Positions 43,957 through 54,411 of a stretch of 64,000 bases of DNA are shown one piece after another. This stretch comes from Pristionchus mayeri (taxonomy: Eukaryota; Nematoda; Chromadorea; Rhabditida; Neodiplogasteridae). The notes beneath the pieces are model-generated. The model did not search any database and was not told the DNA's origin. It saw nothing but the letters and a program-made list of their open reading frames with translations. The stretch is from positions 11,160,001 through 11,224,000 of the forward strand of contig BTRK01000004.1 in the NCBI GenBank assembly GCA_036245805.1. Direction: 5' to 3'. A program made the position numbers and the translations under genes. Each line of letters begins with the position of its first letter. The first letter of the stretch is position 1.

Positions 43957-44039
43957 TTCGAATTCTCCGTCCTCGAACACTGCGCTTCTGTTGTGGAGAG
44001 AAATGCAATGAGGACGACGACGAGAATAATGGTGCTCAT
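43957..44039 (-). CDS. Signal-peptide first exon of a secreted or membrane protein
   Basis: From ATG 44037-44039 the frame reads MSTIILVVVLIAFLSTTEA, a textbook signal peptide, then QCSRTENS, and meets the donor GTAAGC after AA (phase 2). A TATTTAAAG box lies about 50 bp upstream. Two continuations are possible: a short exon NDYCDNAGYTLAQKYF followed by AATAAA near 43760, or a longer route to the membrane-protein exons at 42314 and below. Both need a weak acceptor, so the chain is unresolved. Confidence 0.5.
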
Positions 44040-44088
44040 GCTGCTTCGAGCGGACCTCGAGTGCAGTGATGTCTGCGGAGAAATATTC

Positions 44089-44099
44089 CTTTAAATACA
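44089..44099 (-). promoter_or_regulatory. TATA-like box before the signal-peptide exon
   Basis: CTGTATTTAAA on the minus strand, 50 bp before the ATG; the core TATTTAAAG is shared with the astacin-like promoter. Confidence 0.45.
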
Positions 44100-44384
44100 G
44101 TCTGATATGCTGAGCAATCTGTCTATTTTCTATGCCAAGTTCGTGCGTTGTGGGCAAGAAAGGAGAAGGAGGAGGCGAAATCAGAGCGAGAGATCATGCG
44201 AAATCAAGAGGATAATGTGATTGTTTAAATGAGTGGGCTTGCTCCCAGCACCTGAACTCACACAGATGTCAGTTGATCGTTTCCGTGTCACACTTGAGTA
44301 TACTCTGGAAAATTATATTCTCGTATATTTTTTTTTTATCATTTTCTTGGAATATTCGTGACTCTTTCCGTTGTTGCATTTACT

Positions 44385-44588
44385 GATGCCGAGGAAAAAG
44401 TCGAGGGGAAGAGGAAATATTTGAATTCCCGAATTTCATATCTCGGCGACTTGGAAATTGGAATATGAGGTGTAAATGGATTTTCCACCCGATATTCCAA
44501 TTTTCAGGTTACTCTACTGGGAGCCGAGATATGAAATTGCGGGAATTCAAATATTTCCTCTTCTCCTCGATCTTTTCCACGGCATGAG
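44385..44588. mobile_element. About 200 bp palindromic MITE
   Basis: GAAGAGGAAATATTTGAATT at 44410 recurs inverted near 44560, as do TTTCATATCTCGG and TTGGAATAT further in. The ends are ATGCCGAGGAAAA and its complement. No coding content. Confidence 0.7.
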
Positions 44589-45007
44589 CTAAGCTAAATT
44601 TTTAATACCTCGTTGGCGTCGATGCACATTCCATTCTTGGTGAGGGTTCAAGCCAATTGAATTGCTCTCATAATTCGATAAGAAGTACTTGATCCGTTGC
44701 ATTCTCGCCTTCGTTTAACTCACTGGTCAGAGATCTTCGCACTGGTCGGGCAGAGCAAGCATCATGAGATCGAGACTTGGTTGTCAAACGGAAACTACTG
44801 TGTAGACGGGATGCTCGCATTCGATTCATTCTTCGTATAATTATTTCCCTTTTCCACAATTATGGCTTTGGGTGGTCCATAAATATGGTGAGAAGGTTTT
44901 TCAAACGGTTTTGGCCAACGAGTGGGACTTGCGGCTCACTTTCATAACTGTAAATTACTGTTCATACAGGCTGAAATTTGTTTGCTAAGTAGATATCACT
45001 GGTATCA

Positions 45008-45260
45008 CGAGCCAGTGAAGGTCTGCGGGAACAATTCCCGACATATTTTTTGTTTGGCTTCATATTGTGGTGGTAGCATACACTAGAGACAACTTCCCGA
45101 AAAATCTAGGTCATAGGTCCCAGATCCGGCTTTTAGGAATTTTCCGGCTTTATAGCCGGCTCTACTGTAACTTAGCTCCATGTTGTGCTACAGACGTGGC
45201 ATTGGGCTCAAAATACTCAGAAAAATGAGTTGAACAACTTTTCTGTTAAGTGTGAAGCTG
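45008..45260. mobile_element. Fragment of the TTAACAC/GTATCAC fold-back family
   Basis: GGTATCACGAGCCAGTGAAG followed by CGGCTTTTAGGAATTTTCCG and CCGGCTCTACTGTA matches one arm of 50080-51634. The other arm is absent or too diverged. Confidence 0.55.
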
Positions 45261-46272
45261 TGGGACTGCAAGTTCAAATAATATGGCCGAAAAACTGAAA
45301 TTCCAAGTATAAATAAAATCATAGCGTCTCGGTAAGGAGCAAACGCAGTGAATTTTATTGCAGATTATGTAAGCTTGACTTCATAGGCATATGGGAAAAA
45401 TAGTAATCGGCAATTTTAGGGAGGGACTTTTTTTCGCAATTTTGCTCCGAAGGTCGAAAACATGAGATGTCAAATTTTGAAAAATTCTCATCACGCAGAT
45501 TTATCATTTCAGTCGATCAGATCAGTGATTTCCTAGCATTTCTCGATCAAAGAAGCTAGATGACGTTGAAAGAGCACGATATTTTGTCACCAAAAAAATC
45601 GATTTTCAACCCCCAAATTTGTAAAATTCGTGGCCATCTTGCTCAGGATTTACACAGCTCTGGAATTGAACTAGACGTGTAATTAATAGTAGTGACTAAG
45701 ATAAATACATACAACCATTATTGGCCCTCCAGTCGTTTCCATGCCCTTCATACATATGCCCGAACTAGCAAAATCGAGGCTGTCGAAATGCTTCATAATG
45801 ATATTTTGAGTAAATTTCAAAGAATCACCGCTATTTTCGATCACTAAAAATCATTTTGATGACCGCAGAAACAGGAAACACTGAGAAAACCAGTAAATTG
45901 TTCTTTCAAAAAAATATGAAAATTTTGAACATCGAAATTTTGAAGTTGAGAACAGTCTTGAAAATGAGAACAAATCCAACATTTTTCATATATTCTGCTC
46001 CCGAAAAATAAAAGCAAAGGATTTGGCGCCCCTTTTGGACCACACTGTAGACTGTACTATTTCGTGTAATTTGATACGCAATCTTTTCAATAATAATGTA
46101 TAATATTTTATGGCATGAAACAAAAAAGAATAATTTCGAGATCTTTTCCAAAGAAGCAATTATGTTATCCCAACGGCAATTTTTTGAGACTTGTGAGGCT
46201 TTTTGATGCGAAGCCAATCCATTATTGTTGCCTGCCAAATGTTATGTTATTTAAAAAAATTAATATTATTAT
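45261..46272. other. No gene recognised
   Basis: A+T-rich sequence before the Tc1-like element; possibly the decayed remainder of the fold-back fragment. No exon supported. Confidence 0.35.
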
Positions 46273-46274
46273 TA

Positions 46275-47560
46275 CAGGGCGCGGAGAAAGTATGGCAACA
46301 TGGATTTAACCATGTATTTTCTTTCAAATCCATCGCACACTTTTGAAACGGTACACAGTATTTATCAGAGATATTAGGAACATAACAACGAGAGCTTATT
46401 CGATTTGACCTCCGTTGGCCTTGATGACAGCCTTGAGACGAGAAGGAACTGACTCGACGACGGCCCGAAGGTACTTCTTGTCGATCTTGTTCCATGCCTT
46501 TCGAAGAGAGTTATTGAGACTCTTCAGATTCGGGTGGCGGGTAGAGGAAGCTTCCTTCTCCAGTACCGACCACACGCTAAAGTCGAGGGGGTTGAGATCG
46601 GGGCTGTTGGAGGGCCCTTCATTCGATGGAATGAAGTCGGGAAGATGGAATGCCTTGTGCACCAGGTCTGGGTGAGTTTTGCAGAATGAGCAGGAGCAGA
46701 ATCTTGCTGGAAGGTCCAATGTCGCCCTTTGAAGTGGGAACGTGACCAGGGAAGAAGGGTCTTCTCCAGGATCCCCTTGATGTAATAGTGCTTGTTCACT
46801 TTGGCACCGGGCTTGACGAAAACAAGGGGAGTCTTGCCGGCGGAACACACTCCTGCCCAAACCATCACTGACTGCGGGTGCGAAACTCGAGAGACGGTTT
46901 TGCCCTAGCATTGGCTTGATGGGCAGACTGGGCGATCACTCTCGTATTCTGACTATTGAAGACCTGCTCCACAGTGAAGATCTTCTCATCCGAGTAGACA
47001 GTCGTAAGATGCTCGGCCTTCGCCAGGAGCTTCTTGCATCTTTTCAGTCTCTTTTCCTTGTGAATGGCAGTCAGACCATGGCCCTTTCGCATCTTGTAAG
47101 GGTGAGACATGAGTCCAGAATGGACGATCTTGCGGACCGAATGCTCGTCAATCCCCGAGGTCATGGGCCATCTTCCTCATAGATCTCTTGGGATTGCGTG
47201 CAACCCGCTTCTGCACGATTTTCTTGTTCTTCTGAGTGACAGCTGAGTGAGGTCTGCCCACTCTAGGACGGTCCTTAGTCGTGCCAAGCTCCTTGAAACG
47301 GCGGATGGTCTTGAACACGGTCGGACGGGAAACATGTAGTTTCTTCGAGATTTCAGCTGGTCTCTCTCCAGTAGTCCAAAGGTCAATAATTGATTGCCGG
47401 AACTGGTGGGGTCGAACCATGACTAGGGGAAACTATTTGAAGTGCGCGTTGAATACCTCTTACTATTTGCTAAATCGTGTTATAATATGTATTAACAGGT
47501 TTCCAGGAATGATGAAATATTTGAGTTCAAACTTTGTTTCCATACTTTCTCCGCACCCTG
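46275..47560 (-). mobile_element. Tc1/mariner-superfamily element, 1286 bp, inactivated
   Basis: Inverted ends CAGGGCGCGGAGAAAGTATG and CAGGGTGCGGAGAAAGTATG, flanked by TA at 46273-46274 and 47561-47562. It contains one broken transposase gene. It is inserted at the 3' end of a chemoreceptor gene. Confidence 0.92.
46396..47420 (-). pseudogene. Tc1-like transposase with three frameshifts
   Basis: Starts MVRPHQFRQSIIDLWTTGE with a paired-type DNA-binding region (HVSRPTVFKTIRRFKELGTT, GRPHSAVT). Catalytic blocks: VYSDEKIF, MVWAGVCSAGKTPLVFV, FQQDSAPAHSA and NSPDLNPLDFSVWSVLE. Frameshifts lie near 47155 (extra G), near 46905 and near 46686 (one A missing in GCAAAAC). Repairing only the count at the last site would put 39 residues between the second and third acidic residues, a DD39D-like spacing rather than DD34E or DD34D. 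Not functional as it stands. Confidence 0.88.
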
Positions 47561-50500
47561 TATTTCTGTCGGATTATGAAGGACAGCTAAAGTTGAAAGT
47601 GCGATAAAATCAAAGCCTACTTTGTAGCTCGGAGTATTAATAATAATGGTACAAGAATGGGCCAACGAGTGTAACAATTCACAACAGAAAAATATCCAAT
47701 TAACTTCTGAAATTAATTAGCGTGTCATACATAGATCTAGAGTGACCACGTTGCTACTCTTCTCGGTCAATACGAGGGACCTTTACTCTTATGTAGTCAA
47801 ACGAGCACAAATGGTAATGTTAAGGTCAAAATACGTCCCTTACCATACGGAATGAAGTGTGAAAATACCGAAATGAAGAAAACCACAAATGGAACTCCCA
47901 AAAACAAAGCCTTTGTCAAACACTGAAATAATTAAACTACAATTTTTCAATAAATGCGTACCTGTAATATTAAATTCGTAATTGCTTTTCTCTGGAATAG
48001 CTTGGTCTGCGCGCTCATTTGGTGGTTCTGAAAAAAAATGTAATATAATTGTAAACAGCTTATCACGCCTCTCACGAGAGAATCGAGCTAAATTTGATAT
48101 TTTTGGGAATGGAGAGAAAATCGTGATTTGAGTTCTAACCGGTTTTAGCCATCCTGAGGCATGTCTGAGTTACCCCCTAAGTCTTATTGTGCAGACTTCT
48201 TTTTGGACCTTCCTACACCGGGTAGCATTTCGGCATCACTCACTTCAAGAGCCGATTTCTCGAAAACAGTGACAGATAGAGTAAAATTGACCTCTGACTG
48301 ACCCCGACTCATTTTTCGAGCTCTATCGATCTATTCAAACCATTTTTTCTAAAACCCACTTTTAAGAGTTATACACTGCAGGTCAATTTTCTCAAAAATG
48401 TAGGTAAAGCAGCAGCTCAAATTTTCGCAGTAGATGCAGCTCGGCGAGAGCTTTCCAATATGTAGTTTGCGAAAAAAATACGATAACCCTGGTGAGAGTT
48501 TCATCCGTTTAACTTCCTCTGGATCGTTTGAACTTTATTTTCAACAGGGATTGCAATTGGAATTTGATCATTTTTCGGCCGCGCGCTTCGAAAAGTGCGG
48601 TCTGAAATGAATTCTTCTGTTGAAAATATAGTTCAAACGATCCAAAGGAAGTTAAAAGGATGAAACTCTCACCAGGGTTCTCGTATTTTTTGCACAAACC
48701 ACTTATTGGAAAGCTCTCTCCGAGCTGCATCTACTGTGAAAATTTGAGCTGCTGCTTTACCTACATTTTTGAGAAAATTGACCTGCAGTGTACCACTCTT
48801 AAAATTGGGTTTTAGAAAAATTGGTTTGGATAGATCGATAGAGCTCGAAAAATGAGTCGGGGTCACTCAGAGGTCAATTTGTCACTGTTTTCCAGAAATC
48901 GGCTCTTGAAGTGAGTGATGCCGAAATGTTACCCGGTGTAGGAAGGTCCAAAAAGAAGTCTGCACAATAAGACTTAGGGGGTCACTCAGACATGCCTCAG
49001 GATGGCTAAAACCGGTTAGAACTCAAATCACGATTTTCTCTCCATTCCCAGACTCAGCTCGATTCTCTCATGAGAGGCGTGTTATTTCGTTTTCAAAATT
49101 ACAATATCAGACAACGTGTTTTTGTATCCATTGTGAATACAGGCACGCACAGGAACATGACATTATTATCATCCGTCATCCGAACATGGGAAAACTGTTT
49201 TTTTTATATTTTAAAATAAATTTATTAAATATGATCGAGGATGAACCTGTGCTCTCAATTTCACAAACATGTGCACGACGAGTGCCGATACGAGGCATAT
49301 GAAAGTTAGCAGCAGCTGAACAAATACTATCTTCTAGTTTTACTGTACGCTCTAGAGTTAGAGATTGATCTACATCGTCTATTCTTTTCAACCCACACCA
49401 TCGAACGATTGTGAAGGTGTGGAATGGTGTTGCCAAATCGACAGGCGACCTCCTCGTTTCGTGTGCTCTCTCGCCGGTCAGACAGAGCGAGAGAGCGTGT
49501 GAAACGAAGAGAGCACAAGGGTGGCTGAAATGGATCACGGTTCACCGTCTTGTTTTCTCTCTCATACGGGTCATCCGTGAGGGGAGGGTGTGAGAGACGA
49601 GAGAGTCTCTCTCTCCACAGTGAATAGAGAGGGTAGGACTGCCAGAGGGGACGGTTAACCGTCTCATCGGTCTCTGATCTACCGAGGCCCTCTAAATAGC
49701 GACCCGTTGATCCATTTCAGCCACCCTGGAGAGCACGTGCCGAGTTGTGACCACTAGTGTGGAAATGAGTTCGGAATTCGGATCACTGTCTCTTCATTTC
49801 CCATTCTGTCTCGCCGATATTCGGTCGATAGATTGTGTGAAATGAAGTGATTGCGATCCGAATAATATACTTGTGTGAAATGCAAAATGTAACGTGCGAA
49901 GGTCGAAACTCACAAAGAAGTAGCACGTGACGACTATTTTCATTACAGATTTCGACGACTTCAGACTGTACACGACCCAGTGAGACATCTGCGTTATCCA
50001 CAACATACCAGGGTGAACCTGAGTGATTAATAAGTTCATTAAATTCGGAGTTCAGTTAAAATAACTCCAAATATTCATTTTAACACAGGTATCACCAGTC
50101 AGCGGAGGTGCGCGGGCACATTTCCCAAAAACTGGTCTCCGTTCTCGCCTATATTTGGGTGGGAGAATACCCAGGAGAGGTGTTTTCGAAAAATATAGGT
50201 CATTGGTCCCAGAACCGGCTTTTAGAAAATTTCCGGTTTTGAACCTGGCTATGATGTATCCCAGCTTCCAGACTAGCTACGGAGGTGGCAAAGCGCTCAA
50301 AATGAGCGGAAAATTATTTCCTGCAACTTTTACTTTTCAAACTTTTCACATGAACAACAAATAAAAATGTTATTTCCGTGAAATTGAATTTAAAATCATA
50401 AAATAATTGTTTTCACTATCGCGTAGGAAACTTTCAATGGATTTTTATTGCATAATATGAAAAAAACAATCATACATAAGTATAGGAAAAATATTGGCGA

Positions 50501-53391
50501 AGGAATCATCCTACCCTTCAGTGTCGTTATTTCGCGACAAACGTGACAATATGGTAAATAATCATAATTTATTCAGTCCAATGCGATGTAATTCGCTTTA
50601 TAATATCAAATATGTGTAATTTGAGATGTTTCTGAGACAGGTGATTCAGTTTCTGCTGAAAACTCCAGATTTTGATTAAGTTCGAAAAATCGATTTTCAC
50701 TACCTCGATTTCTCCTAAGTTTGTGCAATTATAACTTCTCAGATTAACAACTACTTGTGGAATACAAACGTATTATTCCTAGTAGATAACGAATTTAGTT
50801 GAAATATAATAAAGGTGATCAATTCGTGGCTTTCAATCTCGTGTAATCTTCAGTCAAAAATGCATTCCCAGGAGCGTACAATAATTAAAACAATATGTTT
50901 TCAGCTGAAATTGTGTGGTTATTGACAATATTTGTGCCTCTATTCCACAAGTAGTTGTTAATACGAGAAGTTATAATTGCACAAACTTAGGAGAAATCGA
51001 GGTAGTGAAAATCAATTTTTCGAACTTAATCAAAATCTGGGGTTTTCAGCAGAAACTGAATCACCTGTCTCAGAAACATCTCAAGTTACACATATTTGCT
51101 ATTATAAAGCGAATTACATCGCATTGGACTGAATAAATTATGATTATTTACCATATTGTCACGTTTGTCGCGAAATAAAGACACTGAAGGGTAGGATGTT
51201 TCCTTCGCCAATATTTTTCCTGTACTTATGTATGATTGTTCTTTCATATTATGCAATAAAAATCCATTGAAAGTTTCCTACGCGATAGTGAAAACAATTA
51301 TTTTATGATTTTAAATTCAATTTCACTGAAATAACATTTTAATTTGTTGTTCATGTGAAAAGTTTTCTACATAAAAGTTGCAGGAAATAATTTTCCGCTC
51401 ATTTTGAGCGCTTTGCCACCTCCGTAGCTAGTCTGGAAGCTGGGATACATCATAGCCAGGTTCAAAACCGGAAATTTTCTAATAGCCGGTTCTGGGACCA
51501 ATGACCTATATTTTTCGAAAACACCTCTCCTGGGTATTATCCCACCCAAATATAGGCGAGAACGGAGACAAGTTTTTGGAAAATGTGCTCGAGAGGTCCG
51601 TTTTTCATCCACTGACTCGTGATACACGTGTTAAGTTTTAAAAAAATATTATTTGCCCTTTTTGGATACGATGACTGAAGTTCATTGTTATTACTTATTT
51701 CAAATAATATTCACTTTATGCGATTGTAAAAATATGTATCCAAATACCTTCATCAAATACTCTTCTCCTCTCAAAGTTTCGTCGTATGCAAAAACCATTG
51801 AAGCTGAAATTCCTTCTAGAACCGCGTAAGTTGCGAAACAGAGAATCTTGAATTGTCTCTGAAAGCAGATTATTCTACAGGGTGAACAATATATCACCAT
51901 TTATGATTAGGGTAGAAAGGAAGATATAACTCGCCCTTATATAAATGGGTACTAGTGATAATTGGAGAAATGTTACAAGCTCATTCCAAAACAAACAACG
52001 CCGCAGGAATGACATTGAACTTCCCCAGACTATTGAATTGTATGATTGAGTTGTGAAATGACGTTAGTAATTATTCGACTAGTAACACATAAACATGTTA
52101 TTTAGCATGCAGATTCACAACTCTGGCTGTGAGAGATGGTCAATTTGCATTTCATGATAATGCTATTAAGTTACTTGTCGAACTCTAGCGATTACTACAT
52201 CTCAACAACTGACCGTGCTCAGTTTGAATCGCGAATGGTTCGGAAGCACAGCCTGATGGCGATAGAAGAAGCATATGGTCATTCCAGCGACAACTCCACC
52301 AACGACTAGCAACATGAGCGTCTTAAATTAATTTTTGCAATAGATTTTTTATGTCTATTTTTTCGTCAACTGTTAGCATTTAGAATGGGACAAATTTGAG
52401 TTTTAAAATTCACAAAAACGGGATAACCTTACCAAACTGAAGTGCATAGGTAAGCCGACAACGCAAAGCACTCCTGTAATCAGCCTATGAGAATCAATAA
52501 TCCATAAAATATCACCGCATTTTATGGCACATTCGCTTCGGGACCAATCGCAAGAGAGCATGTAAATTTGCGAGAGATTGCTCTCTTTCTCTGCGCTCTC
52601 TCACCTCTCGCGCGCGCCGTGAACATAATACGTTTTTTTATACCGTAGCAGTAGCCTCCAAATAGCGGGAACAGTGGCACTGGCACAAAGAGCACGCCGA
52701 AGTGTATGTCCATGAGAGTAGTCCAGACCAAAAAGACAAAAGATCAAGCGAGTCCAGTGAGAACAAAATGAAAAATTCCCAATCGGGCTCAAATTTCTCT
52801 GCGAAATACTTCTAATGATGCTATTTAAAAATATTTTTAAAACTAGTGCTCGTGATCTTCGAGATGTATTTTAAATAGCATACGCATGTAGATACTAATG
52901 TACAAAATGCAAAAAAATGTGCAATAGCAACGATATTTTAACTGAAAAAAGATTTCAGAGATTAAGATAACCCTGTAATTCACTCACAACTAAATTAATC
53001 ATACACATCATGTATCGATAATGTCTTCGATTAGTTTTGAAGTGGAGTAGATACAATGTCATCACGGCAACCAGAATACTTATCTAAATATAGTTGAATC
53101 GTAAACGCATCCGGCTGAGCTACCCAATATAGAATTCAAAACATCCTTTCAAGTCCTTAGGTACACATAACACACATCAATTAATCCAGAAATCTTAGAC
53201 CACTGATACATATTCGAAAATCAAGAATATAAATTAGTCATGAATAAAAGTCGTGTTATTTTTGAGATAAGTGGTGGATACATATATCAATTCATTTTCA
53301 AATAAAAAAATAAACTCACAACAGCGACTACGTGCATATAGAAAATCATGAAGCTCTCGAAAGTGGAAGACACGGTGAAATTCAGCGGCAT
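47561..53391 (-). CDS. Sri/Srh-type chemoreceptor, 12 exons
   Basis: Exons: 53320-53391, 52988-53083, 52644 to about 52745, 52433-52473, 52214-52321, 51748-51858, 49914-50018, 49247-49315, 47962-48027, 47844-47922, 47621-47706 and 47561-47586. Start MPLNFTVSSTFESF. Seen: ISILVAVMTLYLLHFKTN with YRYMMCMINLV (helix 1), MDIHFGVLFVPVPLFPLFGG then YCYGVLC (the DxHxxxxxxPxPLFPxxxGYCxGxL signature), GMTICFFYRHQAVLP, LEGISASMVFAYDET, HPGMLWITQMSHW, LLLTFICLVSALVVHMF, MSAQTKLFQRKAI, ALFLGVPFVVFFISVF and HSLAHSCTIIINTPSYK (last helix). Phases agree at every junction except the 5' side of exon 3, where no AG acceptor precedes VWTTLMDIH; one lost acceptor would make it a pseudogene. The last exon is interrupted by the Tc1-like element at 47560. 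Confidence 0.78.
48063..49082. mobile_element. Fold-back element, 1020 bp, TA-flanked
   Basis: Ends CACGCCTCTCACGAGAG and, inverted, CACGCCTCTCATGAGAG. Arms of about 480 bp are nearly perfect complements (GTTCAAACGATC.. near 48520 and 48640), with a centre of about 60 bp. Flanked by TA. The TIR shares GAGAATCGA with palindrome family A/B/C. It lies in the intron between receptor exons 49247-49315 and 47962-48027. Confidence 0.88.
49453..49508. mobile_element. Hairpin of the CTCTCTCGC family
   Basis: CGTTTCGTGTGCTCTCTCGC pairs with GCGAGAGAGCGTGTGAAACG around GGTCAGACA. It lies immediately left of a second small element (49516-49729). Confidence 0.65.
49516..49729. mobile_element. About 214 bp MITE with GGGTGGCTGAAATGGATCA ends
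   Basis: Both ends read CAAGGGTGGCTGAAATGGAT or CCAGGGTGGCTGAAATGGAT inward. AGAGCA occurs next to both ends, possibly a partial target duplication of hAT type. It lies in a chemoreceptor intron. Confidence 0.65.
49776..49863. mobile_element. 88 bp hairpin MITE
   Basis: ATTCGGATCACTGTCTCTTC at the left pairs imperfectly with GAAGTGATTGCGATCCGAAT at the right, around CGCCGATATTCGGTCG. Same general plan as 7835-7916 and 27207-27293. Confidence 0.65.
50080..51634. mobile_element. TTAA fold-back element, 1555 bp
   Basis: TTAACACAGGTATCACCAG at the left and TTAACACGTGTATCACGAG inverted at the right. Arms of about 740 bp are close complements (GGCGAGAACGGAGAC, CCTGGGTATT and AACCGGAAATTTTC each occur in both). 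Degenerate pieces of the family are at 5726-5915 and 45008-45260. It occupies the intron between receptor exons 51748-51858 and 49914-50018. Confidence 0.88.
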
Positions 53392-54160
53392 TTGTCGCCT
53401 GAGAGAGACTTCATGTTCAAGGGACAGATTCGTAAAATGAGATATGATCAGTATTAAGCGAGTGATGGCGAGTGATAAAACGAAAAATTCTGAAAATAGG
53501 CTAAAATAGGATATTTGTCAATGCTGTTGAACCAAAGAAAGCATGTAAAATCGTAATAAATTCTAGAATACATTAACAATTTCTTGCCGCTATCCCTGAT
53601 TAAATTCATGCAGTTATTCAAAATGATTTATCGACTAGTTTTCACAGAGAGTAGACACATTACATCAGTAAGCATTAATCCACGCAAATTGCTCGACAGG
53701 TCCGTGTAAGGTAGACAGTATAGTTTTTACGAGAAAGTTTACGAGAAACTATACCACGCTCTCTTCATTCTTTGCACTCTCTCGCCGATCGATCGGTAAT
53801 GAGAGTCAGTGGAATAAATAAGCCCACAATACGAAAACTGTCAACTCTAGTAGACAGTTCTTGTAATCAGCCGGAAATACAGGCAACGTTGATTTTGTAT
53901 TGCTCTAAACATAAATGAAATCTGTAAGCTTCCCACGTAAAGCGCATTCGACAAGGATTCGGTACAAACCAAAAAAAAACTAAAGCGAGATTCACGGGGT
54001 AGTCGTTGATGCTGAACATCGTGATCAGTCCCTTCTTTATACTCTTTCGTCTCGATTTATGGTGACGCGTCCGCAGTTTTTCGATCAGAAATCGGCTCAG
54101 AAATCGACTCAGAAATGTGTCCGTTCGGATCGGTCAGAGGGAGGCTGGCAAAAGACGCTG
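53392..54160. other. Upstream region of the minus-strand chemoreceptor; no gene recognised
   Basis: The sequence TCTCTCTCAG just before the ATG (53392-53410) could be a trans-splice acceptor. A weak palindrome GTATAGTTT..AAACTATAC lies at 53719-53755. No further exon supported. Confidence 0.4.
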
Positions 54161-54164
54161 GGCG

Positions 54165-54235
54165 GCGGCGGGAGTCGAAAATTCGACCTCGTGATAGCGA
54201 GACAAGCAAACATACCACTCGGCCACGATGATAGT
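54165..54235 (-). repeat. tRNA-like sequence (degenerate tRNA or SINE)
   Basis: Minus strand: CGTGGCCGAGTGGTATGTTT matches the A box of Ser/Leu-type tRNAs, and GAGGTCGAATTTTCGACTCC resembles a B box with an internal insertion. No cloverleaf can be closed, so it is not called a tRNA gene. Confidence 0.4.
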
Positions 54236-54411
54236 TAGGGAGCTCTCTCACTTTTGCGGTTAAGTAGAGCTGATCGAGGGCGCGCGCGAGTTCTGCCGGG
54301 GGAGGGAGAGCGGGGAGGAAGGAAGGAAAGTTAGTGGGTGCGCGTTGGAAGGGGGACGGAGGGGAGGTGAAGGTATGAACGGAGGTGATAGGGCAGAGGG
54401 GAGACAACGTT

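Noticed and set aside
54057..54407. 116-codon minus-strand ORF, Pro-rich
   Set aside because: Composition follows the GA-rich flank of the satellite, it overlaps a tRNA-like block, and it has no splice or motif support.
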